DNA of 34,116 bases from Clostridiaceae bacterium (GCA_016297555.1 JAEDGK010000006.1:1-34116), one strand, 5' to 3'. Shown: positions 7,870 through 15,900, counted from the stretch's first letter. The notes: generated by a model from the sequence alone, not told the origin. Numbers and translations are program-made.

Positions 7870-10278
7870 TTACTGCGCTATTGAAGCTCTCGAGCCTTTC
7901 CGAACCTCAATGGCTTTCATCTTGGCTTCGGCAGGCTCGGCTTCTTTTTCAAGCGCGATATCCCACACCGCCTCAACGGTTTTCACGGGCTTAAAGGTGA
8001 TTTTTTCCTTGACCGCGGGGTCAACCTCGTCAAGGTCGGAAAGATTGTCATAAGGAATAACAACCGTCTTTATTCCCGCCCTGTAAGCCGCCATTGATTT
8101 TTCTTTAAGTCCGCCTATCGGGAGCACTCTGCCGCGCAGAGTAATCTCGCCCGTCATTGCAACATCCTTGCGAACCTTTCTGCCCGAAAGAGCCGAAACA
8201 AGAGAGGTGGCAATGGTAACGCCCGCCGACGGACCGTCCTTGGGAGTTGCCCCCTCGGGAACATGAATATGAATGTCGGAATCTTTATAGAAGCTGCCGT
8301 TTATCGGCAGAGAATCCGCTTTTGAACGAATGTAGCTGACAGCCGCCTTTGCGCTCTCCTGCATAACATCGCCGAGAGAGCCCGTCAGCTCCAGCTTGCC
8401 CGTACCTTTGAGCACGGCGGTTTCGATTTCAAGCATATCGCCGCCCACGCTCGTCCACGCAAGTCCGTTGACAACGCCGACCTCGTTTTCACGCACAAAG
8501 GAATCCTCTTTGAATTTGCGTGTTCCGAGAAAGCTTTCAACATCCTCGGGCTTTACGGAAATCTTTTCCGCGCCGTCCTCAACTATTTTTGCGGCAGCCT
8601 TGCGGCATATGGCGGCAATCTGCTGCTCGAGCGCTCTGACGCCCGCCTCGCGGGTGTAGCCGTCGATAATGAGCCTTATCGCCTTGTCGCTTATTCTAAG
8701 ACGGCTCGCAGTTAAGCCGTGGCGCTTTATCTGCTTGGGGATAAGATGCTTTTTGGCAATGTGGAATTTTTCCTCCGCCGTGTAGCTGCCAAGCTCGATA
8801 ATTTCCATTCTGTCAATCAGGGGCGCGGGTATGTTTGACTCAACATTGGCGGTTGTGATAAACATAACCCTGCTGAGGTCAAACGGCATTTCAATATAGT
8901 GGTCTCTGAATGTTGAATTCTGCTCGGGGTCGAGCACTTCAAGCAGAGCGGAGGTCGGGTCGCCCTTATAATCGGACGAAAGCTTGTCAACCTCGTCAAG
9001 CAAAATCAACGGGTTGCTTGTTCCCGCCTGCTGCATGGCGCTGATTATTCTGCCGGGCATTGAGCCGATATAGGTTTTTCTGTGACCTCTTATTTCCGCT
9101 TCGTCCTTAACGCCGCCGAGAGATATTCTGACATACTCTCTGCCCGTTGCTCTCGCAATCGAGCGGGCAACCGAGGTTTTTCCAACACCCGGAGGACCTA
9201 CAAGGCAGATTATCTGTCCCTTGATTTCGGGTGCAAGCACGCGCACCGAAAGATATTCAAGAATTCTTTTCTTGATTTTTTCAAGCCCGTAATGGTCGTT
9301 TTCAAGAATTTTGCGCGATTTTGCAATGTCGGTATTTTCGGGCTTTATATTGTTCCACGGTAAGGATATGCAGGTTTCAATATAGTTTCTGCTGACCGCC
9401 GCTTCGGGCGACTGTGATGAATATTTTTCAAGTCTGTCGCACTCTCTGAAAAGCTTTTCCTTAATCTCGTCGGGGGCGTTCAACTCAAAAATCGCCTGAC
9501 GGAAGCCGTCAAGCTCCTCCTCCTGAGAAACTCCGCCGCCCAGCTCCTCGGAAATAACCTTGAGCTGCTCACGAAGATAGTATTCGCGCTGATTTTTATC
9601 AATCTGCTCCTGAACCTTTTCGCTGATATCCGCTTCAATCGAAAGCAGATTGCCCTCGCTGGCAAGCAGAACGCACATTTCTTCAAGCCTCTTAATGGGA
9701 TTTACCGTTGAGAGAATTCTCTGCCTGTCCTCATATTCAAGCATTATGTTGCCCGCGATATAATCCGCAAGCTCGCCCGCGCCGCTTTTCTGCATAACTC
9801 CCGCGATAAGGTCGGCGGGCATCTGCGGCGCACAGTCGGAATACTCTGCGAAAACATCCTTTGTGTGGCGCACAAGCGCCCTTTCATAGTCCTTATTCTC
9901 GCTTCTGACGGCAGGCTCATCAATCGCAAAAACCATAGCCCTCAGATAATCCGTCTTGCCCTCAACGCCTTGGATAATTCTCGCTCTGAAAAGCCCCTCC
10001 ACGGCAACTCTGACATTTCCGCTTTTGCCCGGAAGCTTCAGAACCTGCTTAACATTTGCCACAACTCCGATTTCGTAAAGCCCGTCAAAGCCCGGGTCAT
10101 CTTCACTTATATCCTTTTGAGTTACAAGAAAAATCTTCTGGTCGGTATCCATAGCCTGTTTGAGCGCATTTATCGATTTCTCTCTGCCGACATCAAAATG
10201 GATAAACATATCGGGAAAAACAACCAGCCCGCGAAGCGCAACGGTCGGCATAAGCTTTATATTTTCATCTTTAATCAT
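7870..10278 (-). CDS. lon: ATP-dependent protease Lon
   Basis: Cytosolic AAA+ serine protease that degrades misfolded and regulatory proteins; 802 aa, slightly longer than the roughly 775 aa of B. subtilis LonA. The order is an N-terminal substrate domain (from LMPTVALRGLVVFPDM), a coiled-coil region, the AAA+ module with Walker A GPPGVGKTS near residue 361 and Walker B around NPLILLDEVDKL, and the protease domain. The catalytic Ser is in PKDGPSAGVTIA near residue 683 and the Lys in PIGGLKEKSMAA near residue 724, so the dyad is intact. It is the first gene of a long minus-strand run, served by the promoter at 10358-10386, with AAAAGGAG before the ATG. Confidence 0.98.
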   Translation of the reverse strand: MIKDENIKLMPTVALRGLVVFPDMFIHFDVGREKSINALKQAMDTDQKIFLVTQKDISEDDPGFDGLYEIGVVANVKQVLKLPGKSGNVRVAVEGLFRARIIQGVEGKTDYLRAMVFAIDEPAVRSENKDYERALVRHTKDVFAEYSDCAPQMPADLIAGVMQKSGAGELADYIAGNIMLEYEDRQRILSTVNPIKRLEEMCVLLASEGNLLSIEADISEKVQEQIDKNQREYYLREQLKVISEELGGGVSQEEELDGFRQAIFELNAPDEIKEKLFRECDRLEKYSSQSPEAAVSRNYIETCISLPWNNIKPENTDIAKSRKILENDHYGLEKIKKRILEYLSVRVLAPEIKGQIICLVGPPGVGKTSVARSIARATGREYVRISLGGVKDEAEIRGHRKTYIGSMPGRIISAMQQAGTSNPLILLDEVDKLSSDYKGDPTSALLEVLDPEQNSTFRDHYIEMPFDLSRVMFITTANVESNIPAPLIDRMEIIELGSYTAEEKFHIAKKHLIPKQIKRHGLTASRLRISDKAIRLIIDGYTREAGVRALEQQIAAICRKAAAKIVEDGAEKISVKPEDVESFLGTRKFKEDSFVRENEVGVVNGLAWTSVGGDMLEIETAVLKGTGKLELTGSLGDVMQESAKAAVSYIRSKADSLPINGSFYKDSDIHIHVPEGATPKDGPSAGVTIATSLVSALSGRKVRKDVAMTGEITLRGRVLPIGGLKEKSMAAYRAGIKTVVIPYDNLSDLDEVDPAVKEKITFKPVKTVEAVWDIALEKEAEPAEAKMKAIEVRKGSRASIAQ

Positions 10279-10357
10279 AATCTGACTCCTTTTCGCCGCC
10301 GAAAAACCTGCGGCAGGGTACGAAAAAACAAATTTATCAAAACTTTCTTAGCTTAAT

Positions 10358-10386
10358 ATTATATAATATAAAGGCAAAATCGTCAA
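10358..10386 (-). promoter_or_regulatory. Sigma-A promoter of lon
   Basis: Minus strand: -35 TTGACG (10381-10386), 17-bp spacer, -10 TATAAT (10358-10363). The predicted start lies about 70 nt before the lon ATG. No CIRCE-like or CtsR heptad repeat was recognised around it. Confidence 0.88.
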
Positions 10387-10450
10387 CAGTAATAAATAAA
10401 CAAAACATTATAAAATTGAAAAAGATATGTTAACAATATACTTCAAAATT

Positions 10451-10490
10451 ACAAAAAGCCGCCGATTCACAGACTGAACCGACAGCTTTT
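10451..10490 (-). terminator. Rho-independent terminator after the DUF348/3D gene
   Basis: Minus-strand RNA forms a 16-bp stem between 10475-10490 and 10454-10469, with several G-U pairs and a 5-nt loop, followed by a run of five U. It lies just beyond the stop of the gene ending at 10507. Confidence 0.8.
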
Positions 10491-10506
10491 ATGCAATTAT
10501 TCATTT

Positions 10507-11763
10507 TCAGTTGAGGACATAAATCTTTACGCCTCTGTTGCCCCAATCCCTGCACATCTGCTCGTTATCCATATAAAGGTCGATATCCGTGTTACCCATG
10601 GAAACGAAGCCGCCCGTGTCAGCCGCGATGCAGTAGCCGTAAACATAGCTGCCGTCTGCGGAAACAACATAAAGCTCGGTGCCGTAAGGGAATTCCTTGG
10701 GGTCAACCGCAATGTGACCGGGCATAGGCTTTCTGCCCGATGCAGTTGCAGGGTCGCCCGTGTAAGCGGTCGCCTTGCCTTCAACGCAGTAAGCATAATC
10801 AACGGGGATACCGTTTTTATCAAGCTTTACATCTGCGGGGAGCGCAATATCGGAAATCGGGGCGTCGGTATTCTTAAAAGCGGCAAGAGTTTCTCTTTTC
10901 TTAGTGCCGACTTTTTTTACCTCGGTAACGGCTTTCTTTGTTACCTTTTCCTTTGAGAAAACGGTTTCCTCAAGAACTCCGTCAACATACTTTTCGGTGT
11001 AAAATACAAGCTTTTCGCCCTTTTTACCGGGTGTTACGGTTTCTGATTCGTCAATATACATATCGGCAGAGGGTATTATTTTGGTTTCAAAATCAACCGC
11101 CTGCTTCTCGCTTCTCGTCTTGTATCTGACTCTGCGGATTTTAATTTTGGTAAAGCCGCTGAGCTTGGTATCAAGCGAGGGAGTAACAATATCGTCGCTG
11201 TTAAGGGTTATTCCCGCCTTTGCAATGGCGTCCGATACAGTTCCCTTGGCTATGAAAAGCTTTTGAACCTCTCCGTCGGAATCAATGCTGACGCTGAAAG
11301 CTCTTCTGATAAAGACTTTCATACCGTCAAAAATCCTGTCTGCCGTGCTCTCAATCTCATCGCCGTTGCCGACGGCAACGCCCTCTTTGCTCAGGAAATT
11401 CTCAAGAGTGTCGTTATAGCCGACAAAATAAGAAATAAGGCCGTTATCCTCAACTCTGACAACCTTAGCTTTTTCAATAGCTATTGTGCCGCCGTTTTCG
11501 GCGCTGTAAGCCGAAAGGTCAAGCTCATCGTTGGCGTCAAGCTTAAAGCCCGCCTGCCTGACGATATCATACGGGTCTTTTGTTTTGGCGGATATGCTTA
11601 CCGATTTTTCTCCGTCCGTAACGGCAACCTTGGTAACATCGTTTGACGCAGCAAACGCAGTAACGGTTACCGAGCAAACGAAGAGAACTGCAACAACGGC
11701 TGTCAAAATTTTGAAGCCTTTTTTACCGGTTCTCCCGCCGGCGGATAATGAATTTGTAATCAT
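10507..11763 (-). CDS. Secreted DUF348/G5/3D-domain cell-wall protein (YabE-like)
   Basis: Exported cell-wall protein, 418 aa, related to B. subtilis YabE and the resuscitation-promoting-factor-like group. Residues 1-39 are a signal peptide with a hydrophobic core (ILTAVVAVLFVCSVTVTA) ending AFA-AS. Three DUF348 repeats follow (about 45-100, 105-155, 160-210, including NDTLENFLSKEGVAVGNGDE and KGTVSDAIAKAGITL). A G5 domain spans about 215-290, and a 3D domain spans about 330-418. The Asp residues that name the 3D domain are visible in AVDPKEFPYGT, AADTGG and DIDLYMD. The family is thought to cleave or remodel peptidoglycan by lytic transglycosylase-like chemistry. It is a single-gene unit with a consensus promoter and a terminator. 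The unusually long upstream region (11764-12352) may carry its regulation. Confidence 0.9.
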   Translation of the reverse strand: MITNSLSAGGRTGKKGFKILTAVVAVLFVCSVTVTAFAASNDVTKVAVTDGEKSVSISAKTKDPYDIVRQAGFKLDANDELDLSAYSAENGGTIAIEKAKVVRVEDNGLISYFVGYNDTLENFLSKEGVAVGNGDEIESTADRIFDGMKVFIRRAFSVSIDSDGEVQKLFIAKGTVSDAIAKAGITLNSDDIVTPSLDTKLSGFTKIKIRRVRYKTRSEKQAVDFETKIIPSADMYIDESETVTPGKKGEKLVFYTEKYVDGVLEETVFSKEKVTKKAVTEVKKVGTKKRETLAAFKNTDAPISDIALPADVKLDKNGIPVDYAYCVEGKATAYTGDPATASGRKPMPGHIAVDPKEFPYGTELYVVSADGSYVYGYCIAADTGGFVSMGNTDIDLYMDNEQMCRDWGNRGVKIYVLN

Positions 11764-11849
11764 AAAACTCTCCTTATTTGTGCATTAGTAGTTTGCGGTT
11801 TAAGACTTTTTCAGTGGCAAAACCTTGGGTTACCTTTGCAACGGGTGAC

Positions 11850-11878
11850 ATTATATTGACAAAAGTTTGGTTTGTCAA
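11850..11878 (-). promoter_or_regulatory. Sigma-A promoter of the 3D-domain gene, with palindromic spacer
   Basis: Minus strand: -35 TTGACA (11873-11878), 17-bp spacer, -10 TATAAT (11850-11855), an exact consensus. The -35 box plus spacer (11856-11878) is an inverted repeat, TTGACAAA-N7-TTTGTCAA, that abuts the -10 box, so a dimeric regulator could occlude the promoter (inference). Confidence 0.9.
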
Positions 11879-12012
11879 ATTTTTTTGATTGAGTTTTTTG
11901 TATACTTTGTACAAAGACTTTCTGACAATTTGCTGTTTTGAAACATTTACTTGCGGAGCTTTAAATCGAATTATGTCAAAAGGTGGTAATTTTTTTGTGA
12001 AAAACGGAAAAA

Positions 12013-12051
12013 GTTACAAATGGTTACAAAAGCGTTAAAATAGGTTACAAT
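12013..12051 (-). promoter_or_regulatory. Four helically phased TGTAAC-like half-sites (WalR-box-like)
   Basis: On the plus strand GTTACAAA, GTTACAAA, GTTAAAAT and GTTACAAT begin at 12013, 12023, 12034 and 12044, so spacings are 10, 11 and 10 bp. Read on the minus strand the units are TGTAAC, TTTAAC, TGTAAC and TGTAAC. WalR/YycF binds direct TGTWAH repeats with 5-bp gaps in B. subtilis and controls wall hydrolase genes, including yocH, which encodes a 3D-domain protein. Here the gaps are 4, 5 and 4 bp and the array lies about 135 bp upstream of the 3D gene's -35 box. Assignment to WalR is inference. Confidence 0.5.
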
Positions 12052-12070
12052 TTTTCTGATTATGAAAATA

Positions 12071-12114
12071 CAGGCATCCGAAAACCGCAAACGCCGCTGA
12101 AAAACAGATGCCTG
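12071..12114. repeat. Inverted repeat CAGGCATC with 28-nt loop
   Basis: CAGGCATC (12071-12078) and GATGCCTG (12107-12114) are perfect 8-bp arms around a 28-nt loop. No U-tract follows on plus and only a weak TATTTT follows on minus, so a terminator role is doubtful. It lies 19 bp from the phased half-site array. Confidence 0.6.
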
Positions 12115-12165
12115 CACAAATAGTATTGTTCAAAAATATACAGTTAATTCATCAATTTCCAAATT

Positions 12166-12204
12166 CAGGTTGACATCGGTATTATTTGCCGACTTCAAAA
12201 CCTG
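12166..12204. repeat. Two-segment hairpin (possible plus-strand terminator)
   Basis: CAGGTT (12166-12171) pairs with AACCTG (12199-12204) and the inner TCGG (12176-12179) pairs with CCGA (12189-12192), leaving an internal loop. On the plus strand TTTTATT follows, so it could end a plus-strand transcript, but no convincing plus promoter was found before it. Confidence 0.45.
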
Positions 12205-12274
12205 TTTTATTCAAAAATAATCCTATGCCGAAGCCGCGGATTTTATAACAGACAAGCGCAAATCTGCCCGATAT

Positions 12275-12315
12275 AAAAAGCCGAAGCCTGCGGGTACATT
12301 GCCCATGGCTTCGGC
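12275..12315 (-). terminator. Rho-independent terminator after the S51 peptidase gene
   Basis: Minus-strand RNA: stem GCCGAAGCC (12307-12315) with GGCTTCGGC (12280-12288), 18-nt loop, then UUUUU (12275-12279). It sits 38 bp beyond the stop of the gene ending at 12353. Confidence 0.88.
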
Positions 12316-12352
12316 TGAAATTTTATCTTATATTATTGTATATTAATATACA

Positions 12353-13042
12353 TTATATATGCAGCTCGGCAGGGTTGAAAGCTGTCATTTCGTGACCGTT
12401 ATTTTTATCAAAAAACCAGACATCTCCGCCGTCGTTTCCGCAAATCGTATAGCACTCATCGCCGTTAAATATAACCGCTGCTCCGTCCTCAACTGCAAGC
12501 CCTGAAAGGCTGCGTGTGCGGACAGCCTGTGAAAAGCTCTGCCAATATTCGCTCTCAAAATGCGGGCAGTTGCAGAAAGGAAGCAGTCCGATACCTTCAA
12601 CAAACATAAATTCATGGTTTTCGCCGCAGTCATCATAGCCCTCGGCAAACCAGCACATCGAGCCTGAGCTCAGCCCCGAAAGCACAATTCCTTTTTCATA
12701 TGCCTTTTTGAACACTTCGTCCGCTCCTGTTTTCTTCCATGTATCCGCCAAAAACTTCAGATTTCCGCCGCCTGCATAAACGATATCGGCAGAAAGGATT
12801 TTTTCTTCAATATCCGCCTTAGTGAGTGTTTCATCCGTCAGAAAAAGAGCGGAAACGCTGCATCCAAGCCCTATAAAGAGCTTAAATATATGCTCGTCTC
12901 CCTCAATATCATCATGCCCTGCGGTGGGAACAAACAAAACCGACGGATTTTTTTTATTGGAAAGCGAAACTATATGCTCAAAAATAGGCAGGATTTCACC
13001 GTCATCGGTTCTGCCGCCGCCCAATCCTACAATACAGCCCAT
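12353..13042 (-). CDS. Peptidase E (S51 family) serine peptidase-like protein
   Basis: Class-I-glutamine-amidotransferase-fold serine peptidase of family S51, 229 aa. The family cleaves N-terminal aspartyl dipeptides (PepE) or cyanophycin products. The nucleophile elbow GLSSGSMCWF is near residue 125, preceded by DIVYAGGGNLKFL, and CPHFESE holds the likely catalytic His. The N-terminus GCIVGLGGGRTDD is typical of the clostridial branch annotated as peptidase E. The protein has no signal peptide and should be cytoplasmic. GGGAGG overlaps the stop of the upstream metallophosphoesterase gene (6 bp apart), so the two are co-transcribed. The substrate is not predictable from sequence alone. Confidence 0.88.
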   Translation of the reverse strand: MGCIVGLGGGRTDDGEILPIFEHIVSLSNKKNPSVLFVPTAGHDDIEGDEHIFKLFIGLGCSVSALFLTDETLTKADIEEKILSADIVYAGGGNLKFLADTWKKTGADEVFKKAYEKGIVLSGLSSGSMCWFAEGYDDCGENHEFMFVEGIGLLPFCNCPHFESEYWQSFSQAVRTRSLSGLAVEDGAAVIFNGDECYTICGNDGGDVWFFDKNNGHEMTAFNPAELHI

Positions 13043-13048
13043 TTTAAA

Positions 13049-14419
13049 TTACCTCCCGTAATTAATTTCGATTTCGGCATTATAATCCATCTGCCTGTCA
13101 TCGCCTATAACGGAGGCGACAAAGGCGGGAATATCCGCAAACATCTCATTTTTTGCGCCGAGCTTCTTTTCAAGCCGTGAAACAATCGGTCTTAATCGGC
13201 TCAGAAGCTTCGTAACCGCCTCATACATCGGAGTTCCCTCAACATAAGGCTCATCGCCCACAAACACATTGCGCACAAGCTCAACGCATACATCTTTAAG
13301 CAGTCTGCCTCTGATTGATTTATCAACCTTAAAGCACATCATCCTGCCGACGCCGCCAACGGTCAGCTTTTGAAGAATCCTGCCGGCAACAGTTACGGGA
13401 ATTTTCAGCTTTTTATTCTTCTCGGGTCCGCCGAAAAAGCGGGTAAACGCCGCAAAATCATAAGCCATGCCGTCGATAGCATCGGTTATCATTCGGTCAA
13501 ACCGCCAAATGAAATATTCCTCGGCGGTCTTGCCGCCCTTATCCCAATCGAAATCCTCAACGGTGAATGAAGCTATTTTCGCCGTGCCGTTTTCATTGAA
13601 GGTTACTTTTCTGTAAGCGCAGGGGCAGCCGACAATCGAGCCTGTGCATATATCGGTTATTTTGTTCCCTGCGGATGAAACACGCTCGGTCAGACTTTGC
13701 ATATGCATATGACCCGTAAAAATCAAATCCAGCCCGCAGTCGGCAAGCTCATCCGCACGCTTTTCCCAATCGGTTATTTTGGCGTCCTCAATAAGCCTTA
13801 ACACGGGTGAACCGGGCAAAAGCGGATAATGCATCATTGCAAATATATAGCAGCCGTCCTCGTGAGCCTTGCGTATCTGCTCCTTTATCCACTCCATCTG
13901 GTCTTCCCAAAGCCCCTTGAAGCTTCCGCAGTCGCCGTCGCAGTTAATTGCAAGCAGACGGATTTTATCGGAAAGCTGAGCAACATAAGAAAGCGTTTCC
14001 CTGTGCTCCGATATTGCCTGAGAGAAACCGAAATCATAATAGGTTTCACGAAGCTTTTCGCGCGGCATACCATCAACGGGAATCATTTTATCGCCGACAA
14101 AGCCGCAGGGATTGCCCGAATAATCGTGGCGCGCGGTGACGATATAAATTCTCTTCCCCTGCTCCTGCAAACGGCGCAGTTTTTTTATAAAGCCCTCGTG
14201 GCTTGCGGTTTCTCCTCTGTAAACAAGGTCGCCCGGAATTATGATAATTTCGGTTTCTTTATCTTGCGCCATTTTTTCAAATGCGGCGTCAAGAATGGCT
14301 CCCGTTTCGGCAATGCACTTTTGGTCGGTGCGGCTTCGCTTTTCGTATGCTTCACCGCTCGCTCCGAGCGAATTTTCAAAATAATGCGTATCCGTTACAA
14401 CAAAAATATTCAGCGGCAT
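13049..14419 (-). CDS. Calcineurin-like metallophosphoesterase
   Basis: Cytoplasmic metal-dependent phosphoesterase, 456 aa. The metal motifs are in order: FVVTDTHYF (DxH), IIIPGDLVYRGE (GD), TARHDYSG in place of the usual GNHD, AMMHYPLLP, and TGHMHMQ (GHxH). A roughly 200-aa C-terminal extension is all-alpha-like and unrecognised. The start is the ATG at 14419, since AAGGAGG lies 6 bases upstream; the open frame extends 25 codons further without support. The Asn of the GNHD motif is replaced by Arg (ARHD), which may alter catalysis. The physiological substrate is unknown. It is expressed from a promoter back to back with that of the TIM-barrel gene. Confidence 0.92.
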   Translation of the reverse strand: MPLNIFVVTDTHYFENSLGASGEAYEKRSRTDQKCIAETGAILDAAFEKMAQDKETEIIIIPGDLVYRGETASHEGFIKKLRRLQEQGKRIYIVTARHDYSGNPCGFVGDKMIPVDGMPREKLRETYYDFGFSQAISEHRETLSYVAQLSDKIRLLAINCDGDCGSFKGLWEDQMEWIKEQIRKAHEDGCYIFAMMHYPLLPGSPVLRLIEDAKITDWEKRADELADCGLDLIFTGHMHMQSLTERVSSAGNKITDICTGSIVGCPCAYRKVTFNENGTAKIASFTVEDFDWDKGGKTAEEYFIWRFDRMITDAIDGMAYDFAAFTRFFGGPEKNKKLKIPVTVAGRILQKLTVGGVGRMMCFKVDKSIRGRLLKDVCVELVRNVFVGDEPYVEGTPMYEAVTKLLSRLRPIVSRLEKKLGAKNEMFADIPAFVASVIGDDRQMDYNAEIEINYGR

Positions 14420-14465
14420 ATGCTTCCTCCTTGCTTTTACAAAGCTTAGAATCCTTAATATTTTA

Positions 14466-14494
14466 ATTCTATCACACCCAAAATCATTCGTCAA
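14466..14494 (-). promoter_or_regulatory. Promoter of the metallophosphoesterase-S51 operon
   Basis: Minus strand: -35 TTGACG (14489-14494), 17-bp spacer, -10 TAGAAT (14466-14471). Its -35 box lies only 4 bp from the opposing -35 box at 14499. Confidence 0.85.
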
Positions 14495-14498
14495 TCGC

Positions 14499-14527
14499 TT
14501 GACATCTTATAAAAATTGTTTTAACAT
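14499..14527 (+). promoter_or_regulatory. Promoter of the TIM-barrel isomerase gene
   Basis: Plus strand: -35 TTGACA (14499-14504), 17-bp spacer, -10 TAACAT (14522-14527). Transcription should start near 14534, only about 10 nt before the ATG, giving a near-leaderless mRNA. Confidence 0.83.
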
Positions 14528-14544
14528 AAAAATCGGTGATTAAA

Positions 14545-15402
14545 ATGTATAAACAGCAGCTTTGTCTTGCATTAAACGACCAATTCGGGATTCCCGCCGA
14601 GGAGCAAATCGGGCTTTTTAAGCGCACGGGCTTCGACGGCTTTGCAATCGACATAAGCGACCGCAGCAAAAACGCTCCGGAGCTTGCCGCAATCGGCAAA
14701 AAAGAAAATATGATTATTTCATCGCTTCACGCTCCGTTTAACAGGTCTGCCGAAATGTGGCACGGCGGCGAAAACGGCGATGAAGCGGCGGCGGAGCTTA
14801 TTGAATGTATTGAGCTTTGCGCGCGGCTTGAAATTCCGATAACCGTTGCCCATACTTTTATCGGCTTCGGCTGCAAAAAGTCCCCGACCGACGCAGGAAT
14901 TGAGCGTTACGGCAGAGCGGCGAGGCGTGCGGGTGAGCTCGGAGTTAAGCTTGCGCTCGAAAACACAGAGGGCGAGGAATATCTTGCGGCGCTTATGACC
15001 GCTTTGAAAAGCGAAAAAAGCGTAGGCTTCTGCTGGGACACGGGTCACGAGCTTTGCTATAACCGAGGCAAGGATTTAGCCGCGCTTTACGGCGAGCGAA
15101 TGATAGTTACACATCTTAACGACAATCTCGGAGTAAAGGATTTTGCGGGTGAAATAACCTATATTGACGATTTGCACCTGCTTCCGTTTGACGGAATAGG
15201 CGATTGGAACGGGATTGCCCGCAGACTTGCCGAATGCCGCTTCGGCGGACCGCTCACCTTTGAGCTGAACACAAAAAGCAAGCCCGGCAGGCATGAAAAC
15301 GACTGCTACGGCGCAATGCCTGTTGAGCTTTATCTTGCGGAGGCTTTCAAAAGAGCCTGCCGCGTTGCCGCTCTTTTCATAAGAGCAAGGGAGGAACTCT
15401 AA
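14545..15402 (+). CDS. Sugar phosphate isomerase/epimerase-like TIM-barrel protein
   Basis: Member of the AP-endonuclease-2/xylose-isomerase-like TIM-barrel family, 285 aa. Probable metal ligands follow the usual order: Glu in LALENTEGE, Asp/His in FCWDTGHE, His in VTHLNDN, and Glu in LTFELN. The early strand ends SSLHAPF, with the conserved His. Such enzymes isomerise or epimerise sugars or inositol-type compounds, but the substrate cannot be read from the sequence. The chosen ATG at 14545 has GGTG about 7 bases upstream; an in-frame GTG at 14536 overlaps that site and almost coincides with the predicted transcript start. The GtrA-like gene starts 1 bp after its stop. Confidence 0.88.
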   Translation: MYKQQLCLALNDQFGIPAEEQIGLFKRTGFDGFAIDISDRSKNAPELAAIGKKENMIISSLHAPFNRSAEMWHGGENGDEAAAELIECIELCARLEIPITVAHTFIGFGCKKSPTDAGIERYGRAARRAGELGVKLALENTEGEEYLAALMTALKSEKSVGFCWDTGHELCYNRGKDLAALYGERMIVTHLNDNLGVKDFAGEITYIDDLHLLPFDGIGDWNGIARRLAECRFGGPLTFELNTKSKPGRHENDCYGAMPVELYLAEAFKRACRVAALFIRAREEL

Positions 15403-15403
15403 A

Positions 15404-15829
15404 ATGAGCAATGAAAACAAACAGCAAATGACCGCAAAGCAAAATATTTTTCAGGTTATCAAATTTGCGCTTTTCTCGGCGTCTGCGGGAATAATTCAGT
15501 TTTTAACCTTTACTTTGCTGACGGAATTGACGGATTTAAAATATATGTACCGCTATCTGCCCGCGCTCGTTCTCTCCGTTTTGTGGAACTTCACCTTTAA
15601 CCGCAGATACACCTTTAAATCCGCCGCCAATGTGCCCGTGGCGATGCTCAAGGTTGCGCTGTTTTACTGCGTATTCACTCCGCTCTCAACATGGGCAGGG
15701 CATATGCTCACCGAGGCGGGTATTAACGATTACATAGTCGAAATCGGCACAATGCTTGTAAATCTCGTTACCGAATATCTTTTCTGCCGCTTCGTGGTTT
15801 ACAGAAAATCGATGAACACAAGAAAATAA
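15404..15829 (+). CDS. GtrA-like membrane protein
   Basis: Small integral membrane protein of the GtrA family, 141 aa with four predicted transmembrane helices. The family helps move undecaprenyl-linked sugars across the membrane for wall or surface glycosylation. Conserved features are KFALFSASAGIIQF at the N-terminus, SVLWNFTFNRRYTFKS in the centre (the WNF.. NRRYTF hallmark) and YLFCRFVVYRK at the end. Its ribosome binding site (GGGAGG) lies within the upstream gene and the two are separated by 1 bp, so they form one transcript. No glycosyltransferase partner lies beside it. Confidence 0.88.
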   Translation: MSNENKQQMTAKQNIFQVIKFALFSASAGIIQFLTFTLLTELTDLKYMYRYLPALVLSVLWNFTFNRRYTFKSAANVPVAMLKVALFYCVFTPLSTWAGHMLTEAGINDYIVEIGTMLVNLVTEYLFCRFVVYRKSMNTRK

Positions 15830-15900
15830 CAAAAAAAACCGTCACCTTTTACCCCGTTTTTGCGTTTATATTATGAAATCAAAAAACGGAGGCGTTCATT

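Larger units (their letters stand above)
11764..12352. other. Structured 589-bp intergenic region
   Basis: This gap separates the S51 peptidase gene (downstream end at 12353) from the start of the 3D-domain gene. In minus-strand order it holds a terminator (12275-12315), two hairpin-forming inverted repeats (12166-12204 and 12071-12114), a phased array of four TGTAAC-like half-sites (12013-12051), a consensus promoter (11850-11878), and an 80-nt leader with a weak hairpin. No credible coding sequence was found. AT-rich sequence fills the rest (11879-12012), where I see nothing further that I can name. Confidence 0.7.

Noticed and set aside
11764..11850. A c-di-AMP (ydaO) riboswitch in the leader of the 3D-domain gene, as often found before such genes
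   Set aside because: The leader is only about 80 nt, too short for the aptamer, and the conserved core blocks were not found there or in the rest of the gap.
12013..12051. A CRISPR array or iteron set
   Set aside because: The units are only 8 bp at 10-11 bp spacing, with no spacers and no replication or cas gene nearby.
13076..13210. A frameshift or fusion between the S51 peptidase and metallophosphoesterase genes
   Set aside because: Both reading frames are intact with their own start, stop and ribosome binding site, 6 bp apart.
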